Shown one piece after another: positions 35,468 through 45,048 of a DNA stretch of 64,000 nucleotides; position 1 is the first letter of the stretch; each line of letters starts with the position of its first letter. Below the pieces are notes generated by a model. The model was not told the origin of the DNA. It made no database searches and was given only the letters and a program-made list of their open reading frames with translations. Source of the stretch: Trichocoleus desertorum NBK24 (GTDB taxonomy: Bacteria; Cyanobacteriota; Cyanobacteriia; FACHB-46). A program made the position numbers and the translations under genes. Location of the stretch: contig NZ_CP116619.1 in NCBI RefSeq assembly GCF_030409055.1, forward strand, positions 1,645,628 through 1,709,627, read 5' to 3'.

Positions 35468-36931
35468 TTGAACTTTTCGGAATTCTCCTTCTGGTGGATA
35501 CTGTTACTCTTTAGTATTCCATTTTTTACAGTTCGCTTGGTCGCCCAGTCCTTTAACCTGTGGCGACCTGCCTTCGACGGCCTTGGCCTAGCTGCGATGT
35601 CATTGTTTTTGTTCGTCAATGCATCGCGCTCAAGTTTTCTCATCTTTGTCTTTGAAATTATCTTCAACTACATCATGGTGCGGCTAATGCTGCGTCGCCA
35701 AGGATGGACAGCGAAAATAATTGCCACCAGTGTGATTGCGATCGATATTGCCATCCTCGCTTACTTCAAGTACCTCAACTTCTTTGTCGAAGATGTAGTA
35801 GGGCTACTATTGCCAGGGGCGGCCGCTAGCTGGAGGTCACAAGGGGAAATTCCAGGTATGGGAGCAATTCCGCCAGGTCTTTCCTTCTATACCTTTCAAA
35901 TGGTCGCTTTTGTCGTTGACTCCTTCACTAGCAAGAAGAAGCGCCCGATCGGGGTAATTGATTATGTCAACTTTGTCTCCTTTTTCCCCCAGGTTGTCGC
36001 AGGCCCAATTGAGCGCCGCGCAGATCTGTTTCCCCAAATCGAAGGATTTCGGTTCAAATTTACCTTGGATAACTTTGAGGCGGGCTTAAGATGGCTGTCG
36101 CTCGGCTTGTTCATGAAGTTTGTTCTCGCTGATAATATCTCTCCCTACATCGATTTAGAAGAAGCCAGTAATGCATGGCTGGTTTGGTTTTCGGCCTATC
36201 TATTTACTTTAAGAATTTATTTTGACTTTGCTGGCTACAGTTTTATCGCGCTAGGACTTGCCAAGTTTGTCGGGATTAGGCTGACAACTAATTTCCTGGC
36301 TCCTTATACATCCCAAAGCATCAACGAGTTCTGGCGGCGGTGGCATGTCACCCTCAGTACTTGGTTCCGAGATTATGTGTTTTTGCCGCTAATGGGTTCT
36401 AAGAAACAGTGGGCTCCTTTCTTTTTGTTTCTGACTTTTACCCTCTCTGGATTTTGGCATGGAGCCGCTTGGAACTTCATCCTTTGGGGTGCCTATCACG
36501 GTCTATTGCTGCTTGTTCTTCGCTATGCAGGACGACCTTTTTATAGCTTTGTAGGTCAGCGATTGCTCATGCCCCAGTTTATTTCTTGGGCCTTGACCTT
36601 CGGATCAGTCATCCTCGGATGTCTGTTTTTCATGGAAACTAATGTACGCCGTTTAGGCACCAAGCTACAGACCTTAGTTAACCCGGAAGCCTACTCTTTT
36701 AGCAACATTAGCAGTGCGTTTAGCTCGTTTAGTACTAACGAGGCTGTCGTTCTCGCTCTCACTCTGGGGCTGGCAACCTTAGTGCTGTTACTTGAACATA
36801 TAGCAGTTTGGCAGAAACGCGAATCTGAGTATGACCTGCTAACTTCTCCTTGGGTGTCACGGGCTTTATTGGCTTTGACAGTCTTATTGGCTGCAAACAC
36901 TCCTTCTCAGTTTATTTACTTTGAGTTCTAA
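35468..36931 (+). CDS. MBOAT-family membrane-bound O-acyltransferase (AlgI/DltB-like)
   Basis: A 487-residue multispan enzyme that moves an acyl group across the membrane to an extracytoplasmic hydroxyl. Seen: GLSFYTFQMVAFVVDSF, FFPQVVAGPIERR, NEFWRRWHVTLSTWFRDYVFLPL with the conserved His293, and GFWHGAAWNFILWGAYHG with catalytic His331. The start is TTG at 35468, supported by GGGGAGG upstream; an ATG at 35459 is followed at once by a stop. The stop overlaps the next start (TAATG), so it is coupled to the SGNH-like protein. This pairing recalls AlgI-AlgJ and DltB-DltD O-acylation systems. Confidence 0.92.
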   Translation: MNFSEFSFWWILLLFSIPFFTVRLVAQSFNLWRPAFDGLGLAAMSLFLFVNASRSSFLIFVFEIIFNYIMVRLMLRRQGWTAKIIATSVIAIDIAILAYFKYLNFFVEDVVGLLLPGAAASWRSQGEIPGMGAIPPGLSFYTFQMVAFVVDSFTSKKKRPIGVIDYVNFVSFFPQVVAGPIERRADLFPQIEGFRFKFTLDNFEAGLRWLSLGLFMKFVLADNISPYIDLEEASNAWLVWFSAYLFTLRIYFDFAGYSFIALGLAKFVGIRLTTNFLAPYTSQSINEFWRRWHVTLSTWFRDYVFLPLMGSKKQWAPFFLFLTFTLSGFWHGAAWNFILWGAYHGLLLLVLRYAGRPFYSFVGQRLLMPQFISWALTFGSVILGCLFFMETNVRRLGTKLQTLVNPEAYSFSNISSAFSSFSTNEAVVLALTLGLATLVLLLEHIAVWQKRESEYDLLTSPWVSRALLALTVLLAANTPSQFIYFEF

Positions 36932-37905
36932 TGCAGAAACTTCTCAAGCTCACCAGTTGGGTCGCGATCGCAGGTTTAGCTTGGACGGCTGGCTACTTCT
37001 ACAATGCCCGCTATGGAGGTGAGCTAAGCTGGTTGCGCATGATGTATGAGCAAAAGATGGCCTTGGCAGATCAGGTTCAGGGGTCGCGACGAGTCCTGAT
37101 TTTAGGGGGTTCTGGCGCTCATTACACGGTAGATGCGGGGGTGATGCAGCAAGAATTAGGCATCCCTGTCCTCAATCTGGGCGTGGATGGCCCTGTAGGT
37201 CTGGATGTGATTATCCCTAGTATCAAGGATAAGATTCGTCCGGGAGATATTGTCTTGCTGATTCCCGAATATCTGCTACTTCTAGATAACGATGGGTTTG
37301 GCGATCGCTCCGGGCAGTTTGGTATCGCGATCGGTCAGCCTGGTCTGGGAGGGATTCCTGCTAAGCAACTGGCTCAAGACACACTGATGGTAGGAGCACC
37401 CACTTTGCGAGCCTTGACCAAATCCTCACTCGATCTGGTGGAGAAGGGCAAACTCACAGGTTACTACTCAGATCCTATAAGTCAGAATGGCGATCCGACG
37501 GTTTTAAAGCGGCGTACCAAGTCCAAGTGGTGGCAGATGAAGATCAAAGAACCCATCTCTGACTATGCCTATGAGCGCATCAAAAAATTTCGCCAAGAGG
37601 TAGAAGCCAAAGGAGGCACGCTAGTCTTAGGGTTGCCTTGGCTGTATGCCAGCGATGACCCACAAACAATCGAAAATGTGCAAAAAACTGCGACCAAGCT
37701 AGAGGCGATCGCCCCCGTTCTTTATGACAAAGCTTCTTTCAATCTCAAGATAGACCCTAGCTTATTTGCGGATACTCACTATCACTTGAATCAACCTGCT
37801 AGAAGGATACGCTCTACCGAACTAGCCCAGCAATTTAAGCAAGTGATGGGAGATCAGATGGCAGCATCACCGATCACCCAACGACCTCAATCTCAATCTC
37901 AATAG
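36931..37905 (+). CDS. SGNH-like extracytoplasmic protein, partner of the MBOAT
   Basis: A 324-residue protein with an N-terminal membrane anchor (about residues 7-24). A GDSL-like nucleophile segment VLILGGSGAHYTVDAG (Ser61), VLNLGVDGPVG, and a C-terminal DTHYHLNQPARR with Asp281 and His283 complete a plausible SGNH triad. AlgX/AlgJ- and DltD-type partners use the same residues to pass an acyl group from the MBOAT to a polymer. The ATG overlaps the MBOAT stop by one base. The acceptor is unknown; the neighbouring glycosyltransferases suggest a glycan or glycolipid. Confidence 0.75.
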   Translation: MQKLLKLTSWVAIAGLAWTAGYFYNARYGGELSWLRMMYEQKMALADQVQGSRRVLILGGSGAHYTVDAGVMQQELGIPVLNLGVDGPVGLDVIIPSIKDKIRPGDIVLLIPEYLLLLDNDGFGDRSGQFGIAIGQPGLGGIPAKQLAQDTLMVGAPTLRALTKSSLDLVEKGKLTGYYSDPISQNGDPTVLKRRTKSKWWQMKIKEPISDYAYERIKKFRQEVEAKGGTLVLGLPWLYASDDPQTIENVQKTATKLEAIAPVLYDKASFNLKIDPSLFADTHYHLNQPARRIRSTELAQQFKQVMGDQMAASPITQRPQSQSQ

Positions 37906-37916
37906 ACATAAGTCTG

Positions 37917-39350
37917 TTGAGGCTAGGTCAAATCGCAGTCGCAAGCCTCACTCCGTCAGCCTCACTTCGTCAGCCCCCCTACGCCACTCACCCTAATTCG
38001 CTAATAATGATGTACTGCAAAAAAGATAGGCTTGCAGATCAACCTGAAACACTTCCTACCCCTTTTCTAGGCATCAATCCTATCCGGATTTGCATTTTGG
38101 GAGGAGGATTTGGGGGGCTTTATACCGCCTTATACTTACAGCGCACTCTAGGCAAGAAGTTCAAAAATTATCAAATTAGGCTGGTTGAGCCGAAAGATCA
38201 TTTTCTGTTTACACCGCTCCTTTATGAACTGGTGACAGGGGAACTCCAAACTTGGGAAATTGCCCCCACTTATCAACAACTTCTGGCTCACACTAACGTT
38301 GAGCTGTGGCAGGAAGCGGTTTCCAACGTTAATTTAGCGCACCGTCGTGTCCAACTTCAGAATGGTGAATCCCTAGCCTATGACTACTTGGTTTTGGCAG
38401 TAGGTGGAGAAACGCGACTTGACACCATTCCGGGTGCAATTGAACATGCTTCTCCTTTTCGCTCCCTAGCTGATGCAGTGCATTTAAAGGAGAAACTTCG
38501 TTTTTTGGAGGCATCTGAGCAAAACAAAATCCGAGTGACGGTTGTTGGCGGAGGCCCAAATGGCGTAGAACTCGCTTGTAAGCTGGCAGATCGCTTAAAG
38601 GCCAGAGGGCAGGTGCGGTTAATCGAGCGGGGCGATCGCATCCTGAAAACCTTTTCGGCGGCAAGTCGAGCAGTGGCCTACAAAGCGCTGCGACGCAGAG
38701 GGGTACAGATTGAGTTGGAAACTGGGATCGAGGCGATCGCGGCCCAGCACCTGACACTCGTTCATCAAGAGCAAACTCGCACAATCGAGACAGATCTAGT
38801 GTTATGGACTGCTGGAACTCAAACTCTAGATTGGGTAAAAGATCTGCCTTGCCAACAGAATTCGCAGGGACAACTGCTCACATCACCCACCCTGCAATTG
38901 GCAGATTATCCAGAAGTATTTGCGCTAGGAGATCTGGCAACAATTCAAACGGCAGGACGACAGCCAGTTCCCGCTACCGCTCAAGCGGCTTACCAACAAG
39001 CGAGTTGTGCCGCTCGCAATCTCCGCGCCGTGATCACAGGGAGAGCCTTGCATTCTTTCCGCTATCTGCATTTAGGAGAGATGTTGACGTTGGGCAGCAA
39101 ATCAGCCGTGGTCTCAAGTTTCGGTCTTACCTTGCAGGGAGCGATCGCCTGTGTGGTTCGGCATTGGATTTACTTACAGCGAATGCCAACCCTGCGCCAT
39201 CGTCTCCGTGTCATCAGACATTGGCTTGCTAGCGGTCTCCTGCGGTGCTTGCCAACTCCCACCCGCCAACCTATTCGCCAAGCTTGGAAGCGGTTAACCA
39301 GGCGATCGCGACGAACCATAGCTCACTATCCCCGACGTTTGCCTTACTAA
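37917..39350 (+). CDS. NDH-2-like NAD(P)H:quinone oxidoreductase (FAD)
   Basis: A flavoprotein with two Rossmann folds: FAD site ICILGGGFGGLYTALYLQ (about residue 59) and NAD(P)H site VTVVGGGPNGVELA, plus the second FAD contact VFALGDLA. Overall it matches type II NADH dehydrogenases and the related quinone reductases (FSP1/AIFM2-like). A C-terminal amphipathic, basic region would attach it to the membrane. The start is uncertain: TTG at 37917, twelve bases after the SGNH stop, or the ATG codons at 38007/38010, which remove a 30-residue poorly folded leader. It sits inside the envelope operon and is followed by the HTTM-DCC1 gene. Confidence 0.85.
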   Translation: MRLGQIAVASLTPSASLRQPPYATHPNSLIMMYCKKDRLADQPETLPTPFLGINPIRICILGGGFGGLYTALYLQRTLGKKFKNYQIRLVEPKDHFLFTPLLYELVTGELQTWEIAPTYQQLLAHTNVELWQEAVSNVNLAHRRVQLQNGESLAYDYLVLAVGGETRLDTIPGAIEHASPFRSLADAVHLKEKLRFLEASEQNKIRVTVVGGGPNGVELACKLADRLKARGQVRLIERGDRILKTFSAASRAVAYKALRRRGVQIELETGIEAIAAQHLTLVHQEQTRTIETDLVLWTAGTQTLDWVKDLPCQQNSQGQLLTSPTLQLADYPEVFALGDLATIQTAGRQPVPATAQAAYQQASCAARNLRAVITGRALHSFRYLHLGEMLTLGSKSAVVSSFGLTLQGAIACVVRHWIYLQRMPTLRHRLRVIRHWLASGLLRCLPTPTRQPIRQAWKRLTRRSRRTIAHYPRRLPY

Positions 39351-39410
39351 AAACAGATTCAAATAAATCCAAAAAACCGAACTTAATAAAAGATTTTTCT
39401 GAGGTTGAAT

Positions 39411-41237
39411 ATGGTGACTGAGGCGCAAAAACCTAAATCCCTACTGAGAACCAAGCTAGAAGAACTGTTCGGCTTAGACTTGCGCTCATTAGCTGTGTTT
39501 CGCATTGGCTTAGCACTGCTCATTCTCACCGATTTGATCATTCGTTCCGGAGATCTGGTCGCCCACTACACAGATGCTGGTGTCTTGCCGCGATCGCTAC
39601 TCACCGAGGCTCTCTGGAAACCAGGCTATTGGTCTATTCACCTGATCAGCGGTCAGCCCCTGGTTCAAGCCTTGATCTTCTTAGTGGCTGGTCTGATTGC
39701 TCTGGCTTTGTTGGTGGGCTACCAAACCCGACTCGCCGCGATCGCCTCTTGGGCACTGATCATCTCCCTCCATAACCGTAATCCCACTCTGATTTTTGCG
39801 GCAGATGATGTCCTGCGGGCCTTACTATTTTGGTGCATGTTTCTGCCGCTAGGCGCTTACTATTCTATCGATCGCGCCCTCAACACCTCTTCTAAACCTC
39901 TGCCTAAACGGATACTCTCTGGCGCTACCCTGGCCCTCACTTTCCAAATCTGCTTTGTCTATTGGTTTTCTGCGGCTTTCAAAACCACCAGCCCGATTTG
40001 GTGGCCTCAAGGCGATGCCGTCTACTACGCCTTGAGCTTTGATCAGTACGCCACTCAGTTTGGTAAATTTCTGCTGAACTTCCCGCCCTTACTTACCTTT
40101 TTTACCTTAAGCACTCTGCTACTAGAGTGGATAGGGCCATTGTTTCTCTTTGTGCCGTTCCGCACCACCTGGTTCCGCTGTGGCACCATTATCACGTTTA
40201 TCTTGCTGCATATTGGTTTCGGTGTCAGTCTTCATATCGGCATCTTTCCAATGTTGAGTATCTTTTGCTGGCTAGTGTTTATCCCTAGCGAGGTTTGGGA
40301 CCGTTGGGGGAAACGCCTGTATACAGCAGAGCGAGCTGGATTACAGATTTACTACGACCGTGAATGCGGCTTCTGCAAAAAAGTGGTGCATTTACTCCGA
40401 ACTTTTCTGCTGCTGCCCAATATCCCCTTACTCATGGCGCAGGAAGATCCCAGCATCTTTGCGGATATGCAAACCTACAACTCCTGGGTGGTCGTAGATT
40501 GGCAAGAACGTAGACATTACAAGTTTGAGGCGATCGCCTATATTTGTTCTCTTTCCCCTGTGTTCAGGATCTTGACTCCGGTGCTGCGGTGGCGACCTGT
40601 GATGTCTGTGGGAACTAAGTTTTATGAAACCATTGCCACCAATCGTCGTACTGCCGGGAAGTTCACCAAACCCTTCAAATTCCGTCCTTTAGAGGTGCGA
40701 TCGTCACGGCCCCTGAATCTCATCACCTTATTGCTATTTGCTTACACCTTTATTTGGAATCTCAGAAGCTTTGCTCCGGATGTTTTTAATCGCAGAACCC
40801 TGAATTCTGTGGATGGAATTAGCCGAGTCACCCGACTCAATCAGTCATGGAGTATCTTCGCCCCCGCTCCACCGAGAGATGATGGTTGGCATGTGATTCC
40901 GGGTCAGCTAGCCGATGGCACAGAAGTAGATGTGTTTAAAGATGGCGCACCTGTGTCCTATGAAAAGCCCAGCCTCAAGGTGCGGAATGACCTTTATCGC
41001 AACATGCAATGGCGCAGCTACTTGATTAATCTCAACCGAGCGATCGGTAAAAAGCTGTATCCCTACTATGGCGAATATCTATGCCGCGACTGGAACGCCC
41101 GACATCAAGGCGCAAAACAGATCCGGAGTTTAGAAGTTTTCTTCATGAAGGAGAGAACGGTTCCACCCGGACAAACCCAAACCGTAGAGAAAACCCAAGC
41201 TTGGCAACAGTCCTGCTCCCAGCCTAATCAACCATAG
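39411..41237 (+). CDS. HTTM membrane protein fused to a DCC1 thiol-disulfide domain
   Basis: A 608-residue fusion. Residues about 15-305 form an HTTM domain, the membrane module related to vitamin K-dependent gamma-carboxylase (LDLRSLAVFRIGLALLILTDL, then several spans and CFVYWFSAAFKT). Residues about 310-420 are a DCC1-like (DUF393) domain with the D-x-x-C-x-x-C motif in YYDRECGFCKKVV. The C-terminal part (LNQSWSIFAPAPPRDDGWHVIPGQLADGTEVDVF) is the usual HTTM tail. Biochemical activity is unknown for bacterial HTTM-DCC1 fusions. The neighbouring quinone reductase makes a quinone-linked reaction an attractive guess. The ATG at 39411 is chosen over a TTG two codons upstream. Confidence 0.82.
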   Translation: MVTEAQKPKSLLRTKLEELFGLDLRSLAVFRIGLALLILTDLIIRSGDLVAHYTDAGVLPRSLLTEALWKPGYWSIHLISGQPLVQALIFLVAGLIALALLVGYQTRLAAIASWALIISLHNRNPTLIFAADDVLRALLFWCMFLPLGAYYSIDRALNTSSKPLPKRILSGATLALTFQICFVYWFSAAFKTTSPIWWPQGDAVYYALSFDQYATQFGKFLLNFPPLLTFFTLSTLLLEWIGPLFLFVPFRTTWFRCGTIITFILLHIGFGVSLHIGIFPMLSIFCWLVFIPSEVWDRWGKRLYTAERAGLQIYYDRECGFCKKVVHLLRTFLLLPNIPLLMAQEDPSIFADMQTYNSWVVVDWQERRHYKFEAIAYICSLSPVFRILTPVLRWRPVMSVGTKFYETIATNRRTAGKFTKPFKFRPLEVRSSRPLNLITLLLFAYTFIWNLRSFAPDVFNRRTLNSVDGISRVTRLNQSWSIFAPAPPRDDGWHVIPGQLADGTEVDVFKDGAPVSYEKPSLKVRNDLYRNMQWRSYLINLNRAIGKKLYPYYGEYLCRDWNARHQGAKQIRSLEVFFMKERTVPPGQTQTVEKTQAWQQSCSQPNQP

Positions 41238-41260
41238 CGTTCCAGAAAGGACATTTACTC

Positions 41261-42247
41261 ATGCTGGATCAACTATCAACCATTCAGCCTACGGCTCGCC
41301 TGACATCCAGGATTGCGGTCTTGGTCCCCTGCCATAACGAGGCTTTGACGATCGCCCAGGTGGTCGCAGACTTCCAAACCGCGATGCCAGAAGCCAAAAT
41401 CTACGTTTATGACAATCGCTCAGGGGATGATACAGCAGAAATAGCAAGCGCAGCAGGCGCGATCGTTCGCTATGAACCTGTACCTGGGAAAGGCAATGTT
41501 GTCCGGCGGATGTTTGCCGACATTGAGGCAGATGCCTATGTGATTGTAGATGGCGACAACACCTATGAAGCAGGCGCAGTCAGGCATCTAGTCACTCGCT
41601 TACTGGATAATCAGCTAGATATGGTGGTGGGAGTACGGCGCAGCACGCCCAGTGAGTTAGCCGCTTATCGACGCGGACATCGCGGTGGCGCTCTCATGCT
41701 GACGTATTTCGTTCGAATGCTGTTCGGAGCCCAATTTTCCGACATGCTTTCAGGGTATCGAGTGTTCTCACGTCGCTTTGTCAAATCTTTTCCAGCATTG
41801 TCAAATGGCTTCGAGATTGAAACTGAGTTTACCGTTCATGCCCTAGAACTGAAAATGCCGTTTGCTGAAGAACCTACCTGGTACAAATCTCGTCCACCTG
41901 GTTCTACTAGCAAGCTCAAAACTTTTAGTGATGGTTGGCGCATTGTCGGAACTGCTTTGCTGCTGTTTAAAGAGGTGCGACCTCTATTATTTTTTGGCCT
42001 GATCTTTTTACTTTTGGCTTTCATATCTGTTCTTTTAAGCATTCCAGTCCTGACCACTTTCTGGGAAACCGGACTGGTTCCTAGATTTCCGACTGCGATT
42101 CTCTCAGCGTCCATTATGCTGCTGGCTTTCTTGAGCCTGACTTGCGGCATGGTTTTGGACTCAGTGGCAAGAGGACGTCGGGAAGCCAAACGCATGATTT
42201 ACCTGTCTTACTCAGCGCCAGGAACCCGCGAATTGCTCCACCAGTAA
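41261..42247 (+). CDS. GT2-family polyprenyl-phosphate glycosyltransferase
   Basis: A 328-residue GT-A enzyme: AVLVPCHNEALTIAQVV, YDNRSGDDTAEIA, the metal-binding VIVDGDNTYEAG, and DMLSGYRVFSRRFVKSFP. Two membrane helices (about residues 240-265 and 280-300) close the protein. It resembles DPM/ArnC-like synthases that load a sugar onto polyprenyl phosphate. It lies 23 bases after the HTTM-DCC1 gene and would supply the donor for the following GT-C-like protein. AGAAAGGAC precedes the ATG. Confidence 0.9.
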   Translation: MLDQLSTIQPTARLTSRIAVLVPCHNEALTIAQVVADFQTAMPEAKIYVYDNRSGDDTAEIASAAGAIVRYEPVPGKGNVVRRMFADIEADAYVIVDGDNTYEAGAVRHLVTRLLDNQLDMVVGVRRSTPSELAAYRRGHRGGALMLTYFVRMLFGAQFSDMLSGYRVFSRRFVKSFPALSNGFEIETEFTVHALELKMPFAEEPTWYKSRPPGSTSKLKTFSDGWRIVGTALLLFKEVRPLLFFGLIFLLLAFISVLLSIPVLTTFWETGLVPRFPTAILSASIMLLAFLSLTCGMVLDSVARGRREAKRMIYLSYSAPGTRELLHQ

Positions 42248-42351
42248 GGCGACATTAGGGTGCACTGAGATCAATCTCCTGAAAAGGCAGGACGAGCCAC
42301 TGAACTGCTTGACGATATTGAAGCCTTAGAAATTTACTGGAGTTCATCTCA

Positions 42352-44001
42352 ATGCAATGGCTCACCCGACCCAATAACTTGGCTACAGGGCAACATCCCC
42401 AAGCCACCCGCACCCGTAAAACCGTTGTCAAAACAGTGCTGACTCTGGCCCTGATTACCTGGTTGTGGGCGATCGCCGTTACCTCGGACACCTTAGGGCT
42501 AGACACAGATTTGCGATTGCAAATGGCTCATGCCTGGTGGACTGGCACCGAAGAAGTGATCATCACGCCTGACATGACTCCTAAAGTCCGGGGAGATATT
42601 CGGTTCGGCGTTGTAGGCGCGGGAGGGAAACGGTATATTGCCTATGAGGTGGGGCAATCGATGTTGATGTTACCGGGAGACTGGGTTGGTACTCAACTTC
42701 ATCGAGTATTTCCAGCGATCAACTCCTTCCAGTGGCGCGCCTTAGCCATTAACTTTCTGATCTTTATTCCCCTCAATGTAGCTGCGGTTATCTCTTGCTT
42801 CTGGCTCCTCCGTTTGTTTAACTTTGACGAGCAAATCGCTGGACTGACCAGTATCACTCTGTTCCTCGCGACCACTATGCTGCACTACGCCCAAGTGCCT
42901 CAACAAAACAACCAGTTATTGCTGTTGGTAACACTGGGATACGCTGCTGCCCTCGCTTATGTGCATCAAAGGCAGCGTTCTTTTGCACTTCTGAGTGGTT
43001 TAGCGCTCGGCGGAGCCTTACTGATCCGTTCCACCAGCACTTTACATGGATTCACCGTATTACTCTTTCTGGCTGGCTGTGAGATTTACCAAAGCCGTAG
43101 CATCGCCAAAACGTTCCAAGCAGTGCTGCTATGGGTAGCAGGCTTTATCCCTTTAGCTTTAGTGAGTCGTATCCTAGATAACTGGCGGTATGGCGGCTTT
43201 TGGGCAACTGGCAAAGTCGTTGAGCAGCAACAGTTAACCACAGATCCCATGTGGAATGGGTTGCCTGACTTACCAGCAAATTACCCCTTGATCAACCATC
43301 CTTCTGTGGGCATTTTAGGAGCGCTTTTCTCTCCAGCCAAAAGCATCTTTCTTTATGATCCCCTACTCATACCTTGTCTGATTCTAGGCGTGGTGCTTTG
43401 GCGAAAGCTTCATCCCTTTCTCAAGTGGTACTTAGTCGTTGGGGGGATAAACCTAGGGTTGCATCTCTTGGCTTACAGTCGCTTTGTATTTTGGCATGGA
43501 GATGCAGCTTGGGGAGCCAGGTACCACGTCACGTCTGTCCATCTCTTGCTAATCCCTCTGCTAGCTCTTTTTGTTCAGCGCTTGCTCCACAGCAGAAGAT
43601 TAAAAGCTTGGGTGATGCGCAGTTTGATCGTTTTGGCGATCGTGATTCAACTTGCATCAGTGGCAATGCCGAGACAAATGGAGGAAACTCAGACTCTAGT
43701 TGGGGCTCCTGGCTCGCGTCTACAATTCCGTCTGGCTCAGCGCGTGATCAATATTGCCTGCTTAACCAATAGTTCTATTTCAACCCGCTGCTCTAGCGAG
43801 CTACCTCCCAAAATTAGCAATTATCTCAAGGAATACAACTCGATCACCTTTTTACCATTTAGCTTCAGCCAGCAAGCGATTAAGAACCCAGCCCTCGCTC
43901 CAATTGCCAAAGTTTTATTCGTAATTTGGGGAGTCGTTGTGGCGATCGCAGTGGTCAGCGCCCTCCTCTATTACCGCCATCTTTTTCTGCCGACTGCTTA
44001 G
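42352..44001 (+). CDS. GT-C-like integral membrane protein
   Basis: A 549-residue polytopic protein with a first helix about residues 27-44, then TSDTLGLDTDLRLQMAHAWW with acidic residues in the loop where GT-C enzymes hold their catalytic Asp. LNVAAVISCFWLLRLF, HYAQVPQQNNQLLLLVTLGYAAAL and further spans follow. I infer a glycosyltransferase-related function from topology and from the GT2 gene upstream. Its last codon lies 18 bases before the IS66 target duplication, so the gene itself is intact. Confidence 0.6.
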   Translation: MQWLTRPNNLATGQHPQATRTRKTVVKTVLTLALITWLWAIAVTSDTLGLDTDLRLQMAHAWWTGTEEVIITPDMTPKVRGDIRFGVVGAGGKRYIAYEVGQSMLMLPGDWVGTQLHRVFPAINSFQWRALAINFLIFIPLNVAAVISCFWLLRLFNFDEQIAGLTSITLFLATTMLHYAQVPQQNNQLLLLVTLGYAAALAYVHQRQRSFALLSGLALGGALLIRSTSTLHGFTVLLFLAGCEIYQSRSIAKTFQAVLLWVAGFIPLALVSRILDNWRYGGFWATGKVVEQQQLTTDPMWNGLPDLPANYPLINHPSVGILGALFSPAKSIFLYDPLLIPCLILGVVLWRKLHPFLKWYLVVGGINLGLHLLAYSRFVFWHGDAAWGARYHVTSVHLLLIPLLALFVQRLLHSRRLKAWVMRSLIVLAIVIQLASVAMPRQMEETQTLVGAPGSRLQFRLAQRVINIACLTNSSISTRCSSELPPKISNYLKEYNSITFLPFSFSQQAIKNPALAPIAKVLFVIWGVVVAIAVVSALLYYRHLFLPTA

Positions 44002-44019
44002 ATCGTTTTTTCGCCAGAA

Positions 44020-44027
44020 CTATCAGT
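44020..44027. repeat. IS66 target-site duplication, left copy
   Basis: CTATCAGT; the identical right copy is at 47859-47866. Collapsing the pair rebuilds the uninterrupted spacer ahead of the glycosyltransferase pseudogene. Confidence 0.95.
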
Positions 44028-45048
44028 GTAATTGCTCAACCCAGTAGCCAATCTGTCTGCTGTGAGGTAAGGGCACGGGAAATGGCATCAAAGGCAGCAA
44101 TGCCCTGACGCTTCGCAGTGTTGACAAGCGATCGCACCTGAGCGAACAGCTCCGCTCCCCAGTCCGAGCGGAATCCGTTCGTCACCTTGCGAAAGACGAC
44201 GCTCCAGCGCAACGCCTGCTCACTGGCATTATTGGTTGACGGAATTGTCTCATCCGTCAAAAACAGCAACAGATGAGCCCGAATCTTCTGATAGCGTTTG
44301 AGCAACCGCTGTCCCTCGAGCGATTTGGGTTGCAGATTCAAGATCTCCCGCAGTAAGCCGCGAAATCGAGAGCAATACTGCTGAACGGTTGAGGCAGCCA
44401 GGGTGTGTCGTCGCCGTTGCAGGGCAATGGCTTTGAGGAGCAGCCATTTCATCCGGGGCGCAAACAACTCATCACCCGCATCCATGGCATACTGACAATC
44501 GCGCAGTTGATGGGCTAGACACACTTGCCAGTCGTGCGCCGGATGGGCGGTCTGGGCACTGAATAAATCAGACACCCAAACCTGTGGTTGATGCCCCGCC
44601 ATCACGGTATCAATGACCGTTTTGCCACGACTGGGACGAATCACGTGCAAACACACCTGGTCGTTCTGAAACACCCATTCCCACTGGTTGGTCCCCTTCA
44701 CTCGTGCCCCCGTCTCATCACTGCCGACGAGACGAGCACTGCGTAAACGTTCGACAATCTTGGCCACCGGGTTTTCTAGCTGAGAGCGCACCCGTTGCAG
44801 GAGATTGGCAATCGCTCCTTCGGACAGGCTGAGACCGTAAAGCTCACTCATCAGCTGGCTCAGCCGTTGATAGCTGATGGCATGGCTGTAACGGAGATAG
44901 GTCACTAAACTCACGACACTGGTGCCAAAGGGAGACCCTGGCTCCAAACCGACTGGAACAGGCGCTTCATACGCCTGCTGACAACACTGGCAAGTCCCGC
45001 CGTAACGTTCAACCCGGGTGATGTGAGGAGTCATCGGCGGCAATTCAA

